A stretch of DNA of 8,558 nt from Bacteroidales bacterium GP2 (GTDB taxonomy: Bacteria > Bacteroidota > Bacteroidia > Bacteroidales > Muribaculaceae). The DNA lies in the NCBI GenBank assembly GCA_001701115.1, contig DAAJ01000050.1, forward strand, positions 1 through 8,558, in the 5' to 3' direction. Position 1 is the first letter of the stretch. Each line of letters starts with the position of its first letter. The position numbers were made by a program, and so were the translations under genes. Shown here piece after piece: positions 1 to 5,312 of the stretch. The notes under the pieces are model-generated. The model made no database searches. It was not told the DNA's origin and saw only the letters and a list, made by a program, of their open reading frames with translations.

Positions 1-3
1 CCG

Positions 4-1467
4 TCAGCGTTTGCGCACAGGGTCGCAAGTTAGCCCAACACCAAGTTTCTTGAAGATTTTGTGGTCAACTTCGCCGAGCATCACAGTGGAGTGGACCTGG
101 CATCCGTTGAGGAGCGGGAGCACTTCAAGTGCGCGTTTGCAGTTATCGTCATGGGAACTGAGTACTGAGAGAGCTACAAGTACCTCATCGGTGTGCAGGC
201 GGGGATTGCGTCCGCGCAAGTAGTTAAGTTTTGTGTACTGTATGGGCTCAATCATCTGCTGGGGAATCAGTTTGAGGTCATGGTCAATCCCTGCAAGGTG
301 CTTTATTGTGTTCAGTATAAGCGCCGCGCTGGAGCCGAGCAACTCTCCGGATTCGGCTGTGATGATTGTCCCGTCGCTGAGTTCAATTGCGGAGCTGGGT
401 TTTCCGCATCTTTCGGCTCTTGCCCGTGCTGCCTCAACAGGGCGGCGGTAAGAGATGTCTATTTTCGCCTGTTTCATGAGCAGGGCGATTTTGTTGACTT
501 CACTATCTGTGCCGGTGCCAAGCGCAAGGTGGTTAAGCGCGGTAAAGTAGCGGCGCACAATTTCATCCTTGGATGCCTCGCAGCACACTTTGTCATCGCT
601 GATGCAGAATCCTACCATATTGACTCCCATATCGGTAGGTGACTTATATGGATTTTCGCCATAGATGCCTTCAAATAGCGCATTGAGCACGGGGAAGATT
701 TCTATGTCGCGGTTGTAGTTGATAGCAATCTTGTCGTATGCCTCAAGGTGGAATGGGTCAATCATGTTGACGTCGTTGAGGTCGGCGGTAGCTGCTTCGT
801 AGGCAATGTTTACGGGATGCTTTAGAGGCAGGCTCCACACTGGGAATGTCTCAAACTTGGCATATCCCGCCTCGATGCCTCTCTTGTTTTCATTATATAA
901 CTGGCTGAGGCATACCGCCATTTTGCCGCTTCCTGGACCGGGAGCGGTGACAATTACGAGAGGACGGGTGGTTTCAATGTAGTCATTGTGCCCGAAGCCT
1001 TCGTCAGAAGCTATCAGCCCCACATTGTTCGGGTAACCTTCGATAGTATAGTGGTAATAGGTGGTGATGCCGAGGCGTTCAAGGCGTGCGCGGAATGCGT
1101 CTGCGCTTATTTGACCGTTGTAGTGGGTGATTACCACTGAGCTGACCATGAATCCACGTTTCTGGAACTCGTCGCGCAGGCGCAGAACATCCATGTCGTA
1201 TGTGATGCCGAGGTCCTGGCGCACCTTGTTTTTTTCAATATCCAGCGCGCTGATCACTATCACTATTTCTGCATGGTCCTGCAGATGGGTCAGCATTCTC
1301 AGTTTGCTGTCCGGCTCAAATCCGGGGAGCACCCTGCTGGCATGATGGTCGTCAAAAAGTTTGCCTCCTAACTCAAGATAGAGTTTGTTGCCGAACTGCG
1401 CTATGCGCTCTTTGATGTGTTCGGATTGTATCTTCAGATACTTCTCGTTGTCGAATCCTTGCTTCAT
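4..1467 (-). CDS. DUF1846 / UPF0371 family protein
   Basis: This protein of about 487 residues matches the DUF1846 (UPF0371) family in overall sequence and length. The family is widespread and has solved structures but, to my knowledge, no firm biochemical role. The N-terminus MKQGFDNEKYLKIQSEHI is the usual family opening. A glycine-rich GPGSGK loop lies at about residues 177-182; it resembles a nucleotide- or phosphate-binding loop but does not match strict Walker A. The frame stays open to an upstream ATG at 1495-1497, which would add 10 residues. I prefer the ATG at 1465-1467 because family members begin there and because a promoter -7 box (1477-1484) lies between the two starts, so the upstream ATG would not be on that transcript. 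The stop is TGA at 4-6. The gene lies 69 bases downstream of the Fur-family gene on the same strand. Family assignment is secure; function is unknown. Confidence 0.9.
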   Translation of the reverse strand: MKQGFDNEKYLKIQSEHIKERIAQFGNKLYLELGGKLFDDHHASRVLPGFEPDSKLRMLTHLQDHAEIVIVISALDIEKNKVRQDLGITYDMDVLRLRDEFQKRGFMVSSVVITHYNGQISADAFRARLERLGITTYYHYTIEGYPNNVGLIASDEGFGHNDYIETTRPLVIVTAPGPGSGKMAVCLSQLYNENKRGIEAGYAKFETFPVWSLPLKHPVNIAYEAATADLNDVNMIDPFHLEAYDKIAINYNRDIEIFPVLNALFEGIYGENPYKSPTDMGVNMVGFCISDDKVCCEASKDEIVRRYFTALNHLALGTGTDSEVNKIALLMKQAKIDISYRRPVEAARARAERCGKPSSAIELSDGTIITAESGELLGSSAALILNTIKHLAGIDHDLKLIPQQMIEPIQYTKLNYLRGRNPRLHTDEVLVALSVLSSHDDNCKRALEVLPLLNGCQVHSTVMLGEVDHKIFKKLGVGLTCDPVRKR

Positions 1468-1476
1468 AACGGGATG

Positions 1477-1505
1477 CAAAGTTACGGTTTTCTGCATAAA
1501 ATAGC
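1477..1505 (-). promoter_or_regulatory. Promoter of the DUF1846 gene
   Basis: Read on the minus strand, TAACTTTG (1484-1477, followed by C) matches the Bacteroidetes -7 element TAnnTTTG. A TTG lies 21 bases upstream, at about 1505-1503 and inside GATTGG, where the -33 element is expected. The predicted transcription start is within a few bases of the chosen ATG at 1467, so the leader would be almost absent. Confidence 0.6.
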
Positions 1506-1536
1506 CAATCCGCGCGGTGTGATTTTATTGACAATT

Positions 1537-1956
1537 TTATTTGAGGGTATGGTTGCATTCAGGACATATGCCCTTGATCATGTAGTTTACCGAGCGAGCG
1601 GCAAAGCCTGGCGGCAGAGTGACCGGCGGCACTGCAATGCCTTCAAAACATGTTACCTTATGGCAATTCTCACAGTAGAAGTGAACATGCATATCGCTGT
1701 CCTCATCGCCATGATGCCCGCTGCACAGCTCGTACTTTATTACCCCGCGACCGTCCTCAATGCTATGGATGAGGTGATGCTCCTGAAGCACTGCAAGCGT
1801 CCTGAGTATGCTCGACTTCTCAAGTGTGCCAATGTTCGAATCCAATTCGCCGAGGCTGAGGGGATGAGGGCTGTTGGTGAGTTCGCGGAGCACAAGGATT
1901 CTGTTGGATGTCGGCTTGATGCCTGCCAGCTCTATGGTTCTCTCTATATCTTCCAT
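1537..1956 (-). CDS. Fur-family metal-responsive transcriptional regulator
   Basis: This 139-residue protein has the length and organisation of the Fur/Zur/PerR family: DNA-binding repressors that respond to a divalent metal. The N-terminal winged helix covers about residues 1-77, including the recognition-helix and wing region SSILRTLAVLQEHHLI (48-63) and GRGVIKYEL (69-77). The C-terminal metal-binding domain carries HH (81-82), HVHF (90-93) and two CxxC pairs, C95/C98 and C131/C134, typical of the structural zinc site. The frame is open upstream, but MEDIERTIEL at 1956 is the natural family start; the upstream extension reads through the promoter. The divergent neighbour is a His-rich cation transporter, which favours a zinc or other transition-metal regulator, but sequence alone cannot separate Zur from Fur or PerR. 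The family call is firm; the metal is inferred. Confidence 0.9.
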   Translation of the reverse strand: MEDIERTIELAGIKPTSNRILVLRELTNSPHPLSLGELDSNIGTLEKSSILRTLAVLQEHHLIHSIEDGRGVIKYELCSGHHGDEDSDMHVHFYCENCHKVTCFEGIAVPPVTLPPGFAARSVNYMIKGICPECNHTLK

Positions 1957-1985
1957 GCGATTGTTCCGGTAATGAATGCCCAATG

Positions 1986-1993
1986 CAAAATTA
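1986..1993 (-). promoter_or_regulatory. Likely -7 box of the Fur-family gene
   Basis: Minus-strand TAATTTTG (followed by C) fits TAnnTTTG and would start transcription about 23 bases before the ATG at 1956. No clear TTG is found at the usual -33 spacing. The region where it should lie borders the palindrome at 2018-2033, so this promoter may be weak or autoregulated. Confidence 0.45.
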
Positions 1994-2017
1994 CATATAT
2001 AAACCGTTTTGATGTAA

Positions 2018-2033
2018 GTTATTTGCAAATTAC
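2018..2033. promoter_or_regulatory. 16-bp palindrome, candidate Fur/Zur-type operator
   Basis: GTTATTTGCAAATTAC is a near-perfect palindrome: 14 of 16 positions pair, with a perfect 10-bp core ATTTGCAAAT. It is AT-rich and lies between the divergent Fur-family and CDF genes, just upstream of the regulator's -7 box and about 60-75 bases before the transporter's predicted start. Fur-family operators are AT-rich dyads of similar size. The operator role is inferred from position and symmetry. Confidence 0.45.
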
Positions 2034-2058
2034 GCCTGTTTTCCGGTTAATTTGACAC

Positions 2059-2087
2059 TTTGTTGCAACTGCAGCACGCTATTTTTG
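2059..2087 (+). promoter_or_regulatory. Promoter of the CDF transporter gene
   Basis: TATTTTTG (2080-2087, followed by C) matches TAnnTTTG. TTTG at 2059-2062 sits 17 bases upstream as the -33 element. The predicted start is about 20 bases before the ATG at 2114. A purine-rich GAAAAAAGAAG stretch (about 2097-2107) follows as a possible weak ribosome-binding region. Confidence 0.6.
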
Positions 2088-2113
2088 CATTATATAGAAA
2101 AAAGAAGTATCAA

Positions 2114-3040
2114 ATGGCACATAATCATCACCACTCCCACGACCATGAAGGGCATCATCATGCTCACACACATAGTTTTACCCATGTGAGCAAAGTGCTT
2201 GTGTGGGGTATTGTCCTTAATTTGATATATGTTATCGTGGAGGGCGTTATAGGCATTTACGCAAATTCCATGGGGCTTGTGTCTGACGCGGGGCATAACC
2301 TCAGCGATGTTTTCAGCCTTGTGTTGACGCTTGTAGGAATAAAGCTGGCAATGGCGCAGTCCACTAATCGTTTTACTTACGGCTACCAGAAAGCCACAAT
2401 CCTCATTTCCTTGCTAAATGCTATCCTTCTTCTTGTGGCGGTTGGGATAATTGTGGTGGAGAGCATACGCAAGTTTTCGCATCCAGACCCGATTGACGGA
2501 AGCCTGGTGAGCTGGACCGCCGGGATAGGCATTATAATTAATGGTGCGACAGCATGGCTTCTGATGAGAGACCAGAAAGAGGATTTGAATGTGCGCGGGG
2601 CATTTCTTCACATGGCGGCAGATACTTTGGTTTCAGTCGGGGTGGTAATTTCCGGCATAATAATAACTTTTACCGGATGGGTGATGGTTGACCCGATCAT
2701 ATCTCTGATAATCGCAGCGCTTATCCTTGTGTCGACCTGGGGGATGCTGAAAGAGACTTTGAATCTTGCAATTGACGGCGTGCCGGCAGGAATTGACGTC
2801 GACAGGCTCAAGGAGGAGATTGAAAAAATGCCACATGTGCAGTCAATACATCATATCCATGTGTGGGCACTGAGCACAACGGTAAACGCGATGACGCTGC
2901 ATGTGCTTATCGACAGCCGTGATTTTGAGGACGAGGTTAAAGCCGCTATCAAGGAGTGTGCATCTGCGCATGGCATAAGCCATCCGACGTTAGAGTTTGA
3001 AACTACGCCCTGTGGCAGTGAAAACACCTTTGAAAAATAG
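2114..3040 (+). CDS. Cation diffusion facilitator (CzcD/ZnT-like metal exporter)
   Basis: This inner-membrane metal/proton antiporter has 308 residues, normal for the CDF family. The first 24 residues contain 12 histidines, typical of zinc-type members. Six membrane segments follow, at roughly 27-47, 53-79, 94-118, 131-151, 163-188 and 190-212. The transport site is visible as HxxxD in segment II (H61/D65, in SDAGHNLSD) and HxxxD in segment V (H166/D170, in HMAADTLVS); this arrangement is associated with zinc selectivity. A cytoplasmic C-terminal domain with HHIHVWAL starts at about residue 246. The start is ATG 2114 (MAHNHHH). An in-frame TTG at 2060 would add 18 residues but overlaps the promoter. 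The gene is divergent from a Fur-family regulator, which suggests metal-controlled export. It could also carry Cd, Co or Mn; zinc is the best guess. Confidence 0.92.
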   Translation: MAHNHHHSHDHEGHHHAHTHSFTHVSKVLVWGIVLNLIYVIVEGVIGIYANSMGLVSDAGHNLSDVFSLVLTLVGIKLAMAQSTNRFTYGYQKATILISLLNAILLLVAVGIIVVESIRKFSHPDPIDGSLVSWTAGIGIIINGATAWLLMRDQKEDLNVRGAFLHMAADTLVSVGVVISGIIITFTGWVMVDPIISLIIAALILVSTWGMLKETLNLAIDGVPAGIDVDRLKEEIEKMPHVQSIHHIHVWALSTTVNAMTLHVLIDSRDFEDEVKAAIKECASAHGISHPTLEFETTPCGSENTFEK

Positions 3041-3042
3041 AT

Positions 3043-3085
3043 AGGGAGGATGAGCGCGTTGCCCGTCCTCCCTGCGTGTTTTGAT
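3043..3085. terminator. Bidirectional intrinsic terminator between the CDF gene and frr
   Basis: AGGGAGGA (3043-3050) pairs perfectly with TCCTCCCT (3066-3073). On the plus strand a T-rich stretch (about 3078-3086) follows; on the minus strand the hairpin is followed by ATCTATTTTTC. It begins 2 bases after the CDF stop codon and lies about 40 bases beyond the frr stop, so it can end transcription from both convergent genes. Confidence 0.7.
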
Positions 3086-3112
3086 TTTACTGCAAAATGG
3101 CTTGTAGCCTGT

Positions 3113-3670
3113 TTATACAGTCAGTATTTCTTTTTCTTTAGCAGCGAAGATATCGTCAATGCGTTTCAGGTACTTGTCGTGTATCTTCTGCACTGTCCCT
3201 TCGGCATCTTTCTCAACATCTTCGGGCATACCTTGTTTTACTGCCTTCTTGAGACCGTCAATAGCATCGCGGCGGGCGTTGCGCACGGAAACTTTTGCCT
3301 GTTCTGCTTCTGCCTTGCTTTGCTTCACAAGCTGCTTGCGGCGCTCCTCGGTGAGCGGGGGGATAGAGAGGCGTATAACCTCGCCATTGTTCTCCGGGGT
3401 GATGCCAAGCTCTGAATTGATAATAGCTTTTTCAATAACCTTGAACATCTGTTTTTCCCAGGGGGTAATGGTGATTGTGCGGGCATCGGGCACTGCAACA
3501 TTTGCAACCTGGCTTACGGGCACCATGCCGCCATAATATTCAACCCTGATGCCATCGATGATTTTAGGATTTGCTTTACCGGCGCGGATATGCGCAAGAG
3601 CTTCGTCAAGATAAGCCACCGCGAGCTCCATTTTTTCCTCAGCGGGGGTCAGATAGTCTTTTACTTCCAT
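3113..3670 (-). CDS. frr: Ribosome recycling factor
   Basis: This 185-residue protein is full length for the family, which splits post-termination ribosomes together with EF-G in the cytoplasm. Diagnostic segments are LDEALAHIRAGKANP near the N-terminus, the head-domain stretch VPDARTITITPWEK, ELGITPENNGEVIRLSIPPLTEERRKQLVK, and the C-terminal helix VRNARRDAIDGLKKA with KIHDKYLKRIDDI. It lies 35 bases downstream of pyrH on the same strand, the conserved pyrH-frr order, and probably shares its transcript. AAGGAG lies about 20 bases before the ATG, too far for an ordinary Shine-Dalgarno site. No anomalies are seen. Confidence 0.98.
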   Translation of the reverse strand: MEVKDYLTPAEEKMELAVAYLDEALAHIRAGKANPKIIDGIRVEYYGGMVPVSQVANVAVPDARTITITPWEKQMFKVIEKAIINSELGITPENNGEVIRLSIPPLTEERRKQLVKQSKAEAEQAKVSVRNARRDAIDGLKKAVKQGMPEDVEKDAEGTVQKIHDKYLKRIDDIFAAKEKEILTV

Positions 3671-3705
3671 TGTTATATGTTTTTGTATTTCTCCTTAATA
3701 ATATA

Positions 3706-4416
3706 TTAGTACACCAGTGTGCCGATAGGCTCTCCGGCGATTACTTTGGCAAGGTTGCCGGGGGTGTCCATGTCAAACACCACAATGGGCAGACCGTTTT
3801 CCTTGCATAGCGCGGTAGCTGTGAGGTCCATCACTTTGAGGCCGCGTGTGTACACTTCGTCGTATGTGATTTCATTGAATTTGGTTGCCGTGGGGTCCTT
3901 CTCCGGGTCGGCGGTATAGATGCCGTCTACCCTTGTGCCTTTGAGCATCACGTCTGCCTCAACTTCAATGCCTCGGAGGGCGCTTCCGGTATCGGTGGTG
4001 AAGAAGGGATTGCCTGTGCCGCCGGCGATAATAGCAACCGCGCCGCCCTTAAGCGCTTCGATTGCTTTCCATTTGCTGTAGTGCTCTCCGATAGGGAACA
4101 TATTGATTGCGGTGAACACTTTTGCCGGTTGTCCCTCAGCTTCGAGCGCCGAACTTAGGGCAAGGGAGTTGATGACTGTTGCAAGCATCCCCATCTGGTC
4201 ACCTTTTACGCGGTCAAACCCTTTTGCCGCGCCACTAAGTCCGCGGAAAATATTCCCACCGCCAATAACGATTGCTACCTGCACGCCGCTCTGAGCAATC
4301 TCTTTTATCTGGCTTGCGTATTCGCCGAGGCGCACTGTGTCGATGCCGGTGCCTTTTGCCCCTGCAAGCGATTCGCCGCTGAGTTTCAGCAGCACTCTAT
4401 TGTATTTGCTTCTCAT
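3706..4416 (-). CDS. pyrH: UMP kinase
   Basis: This 236-residue bacterial UMP kinase of the amino acid kinase fold phosphorylates UMP to UDP with ATP in cytoplasmic pyrimidine synthesis. Motifs in order: phosphate-binding KLSGESL (11-17), IGGGNIFRG (51-59), DQMGMLAT (73-80), the GGTGNPFFTTDTG nucleotide-site stretch (132-144), and KGTRVDGIYTADP (159-171). Length and residues are normal. It is the first gene of a pyrH-frr pair. A good promoter lies directly upstream, and the predicted leader is only about 10 bases. There is no convincing Shine-Dalgarno site, as is common in Bacteroidetes. Confidence 0.98.
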   Translation of the reverse strand: MRSKYNRVLLKLSGESLAGAKGTGIDTVRLGEYASQIKEIAQSGVQVAIVIGGGNIFRGLSGAAKGFDRVKGDQMGMLATVINSLALSSALEAEGQPAKVFTAINMFPIGEHYSKWKAIEALKGGAVAIIAGGTGNPFFTTDTGSALRGIEVEADVMLKGTRVDGIYTADPEKDPTATKFNEITYDEVYTRGLKVMDLTATALCKENGLPIVVFDMDTPGNLAKVIAGEPIGTLVY

Positions 4417-4432
4417 ATAATGTAGTTTTTCA

Positions 4433-4464
4433 CAAATATAGGGGTTTGCGCTGAATGTCGCAAA
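4433..4464 (-). promoter_or_regulatory. pyrH-frr promoter
   Basis: Minus-strand TTTG (4464-4461), then a 20-base spacer, then TATATTTG (4440-4433) is a textbook match to the Bacteroidetes -33/-7 consensus. The predicted start lies about 10 bases before the pyrH ATG at 4416. A dyad, TTTGCG-N8-CGCAAA (4445-4464), occupies the spacer and the -33 element. Confidence 0.72.
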
Positions 4465-4568
4465 TTTGTTTTGCCTTATGCAGGTAAAAATTCGGGGCTT
4501 CTCTAACTATATGCCTGATGGAGTGTTATATTAATATAAGGCAAGGATGCAGGAAATGCAGCGCCCCT
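4440..4568. repeat. Nested inverted repeats in the pyrH/FKBP intergenic region
   Basis: TTGCCTTAT (4471-4479) is perfectly complementary to ATAAGGCAA (4536-4544). Outside it, AGGG (4440-4443) plus GCGCTG (4448-4453) can pair with CAGCGCCCCT (4559-4568), with a 4-base bulge. Inside lies the perfect 14-bp palindrome TTATATTAATATAA (4526-4539), which competes with the inner arm. CAGG (4481-4484) can also pair with CCTG (4514-4517). The region could fold as one long structure or act as DNA-level operators. No promoter was found that would transcribe it on its own, and no open reading frame is supported here. Confidence 0.35.
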
Positions 4569-4625
4569 GTTAGGATGTTTAAGATTTTTTTGATATTTTA
4601 TTAACACTAACAGAGATATTTGCAA

Positions 4626-4633
4626 TACCTTTG
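4626..4633 (+). promoter_or_regulatory. -7 box of the FKBP gene cluster
   Basis: TACCTTTG, followed by C, matches TAnnTTTG exactly and would give a leader of about 46 bases to the ATG at 4686. No TTG lies at standard spacing; only TTAAC near 4601 is close. This is the only clear promoter found for the three FKBP genes. Confidence 0.6.
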
Positions 4634-4685
4634 CACCCTGAACAGCCAACTGAGATATATAACATAACGCAAAATAGCGAATCAG

Positions 4686-5312
4686 ATGGAAAATAAAGAA
4701 TTAGACCGTATCAGCTATGCTCTTGGATTGAGCATGGGCAACAATTTCCGCAGCAGCGGAATCGAAAAGATTGATGTAAAAGACTTTGCTGACGGTGTTG
4801 CAGCCGTATTCTCCGGAGAAACTCCCCGTATGACCTACGATGAGGCAAAGGAGGAGATACGCAAGTTCTTCACCGAAATGGAGGAGAAGCAGCGTGCGGC
4901 AGCTGCTGAAATGGGGAAAGTCAACAAAGCCGCAGGCGAGGCTTTCCTTGCTGAAAACGGCAAGCGCCCCGAAGTGAAGACTACCGCATCCGGACTTCAA
5001 TATGAGGTAATAGAGGAGGGTAACGGACCGATGCCTAAACCCACAGACAGGGTTATGGTGCACTATACCGGCAAACTGATTGACGGCACAGTGTTTGACA
5101 GCTCTGTTGAGCGTGGCGAACCTGCTACATTCGGTGTAACCCAGGTTATCCCCGGATGGGTTGAAGCTCTCCAGTTGATGAAAGAGGGCGCAAAATGGCG
5201 TCTCTTCATCCCGTCAGCACTTGCTTACGGACCTGCCGGAGCCGGTGCCGCTATCGGACCTGATTCAACTCTTATCTTTGATGTAGAGTTGATTAAGGTG
5301 TTAGGTAAATGA
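4686..5312 (+). CDS. FKBP-type peptidyl-prolyl isomerase, cytoplasmic (FklB/Mip-like)
   Basis: This 208-residue protein has the FklB/FkpA/Mip layout. A helical FKBP_N dimerisation domain covers about residues 7-75 (ISYALGLSMGNNF, then DGVAAVFSGETPRMTYDEA), followed by a linker helix and the FKBP isomerase domain (about 98-208). Canonical pocket residues are all present: Y127 (in HYTG), F137/D138, R143, F149, V154/I155, W158, Y181, I190 and F198, so it should catalyse proline cis-trans isomerisation. There is no signal peptide, which suggests a cytoplasmic location. It is the first of three FKBP genes; its TGA stop overlaps the ATG of the next gene as ATGA. A 32-bp stretch (5079-5110) is identical to one in the third gene. 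Confidence 0.93.
   Translation: MENKELDRISYALGLSMGNNFRSSGIEKIDVKDFADGVAAVFSGETPRMTYDEAKEEIRKFFTEMEEKQRAAAAEMGKVNKAAGEAFLAENGKRPEVKTTASGLQYEVIEEGNGPMPKPTDRVMVHYTGKLIDGTVFDSSVERGEPATFGVTQVIPGWVEALQLMKEGAKWRLFIPSALAYGPAGAGAAIGPDSTLIFDVELIKVLGK

Noticed and set aside
193..642. Plus-strand open frame of 149 codons within the DUF1846 gene
   Set aside because: It is antisense to a well-conserved protein, with no promoter or start signal and a Cys-rich translation typical of shadow frames.
1510..1517. CCGCGCGG palindrome between the Fur-family and DUF1846 genes as a terminator
   Set aside because: It is only 8 bp with no loop and no T-run, so it is not a believable hairpin terminator.
1957..2028. 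Upstream start that would extend the Fur-family protein by 24 residues
   Set aside because: Family members begin at the MEDIERTIEL-type helix, and the extension overlaps the promoter -7 box and the palindrome region.
1417..2055. Long plus-strand open frame of 212 codons opposite the Fur-family gene
   Set aside because: It is antisense to a clear Fur-family gene, crosses the intergenic promoters, and its translation resembles no protein family.
2060..2113. TTG start that would extend the CDF transporter by 18 residues
   Set aside because: The extension covers the -7 box at 2080-2087, and the ATG at 2114 gives the usual His-rich N-terminus.
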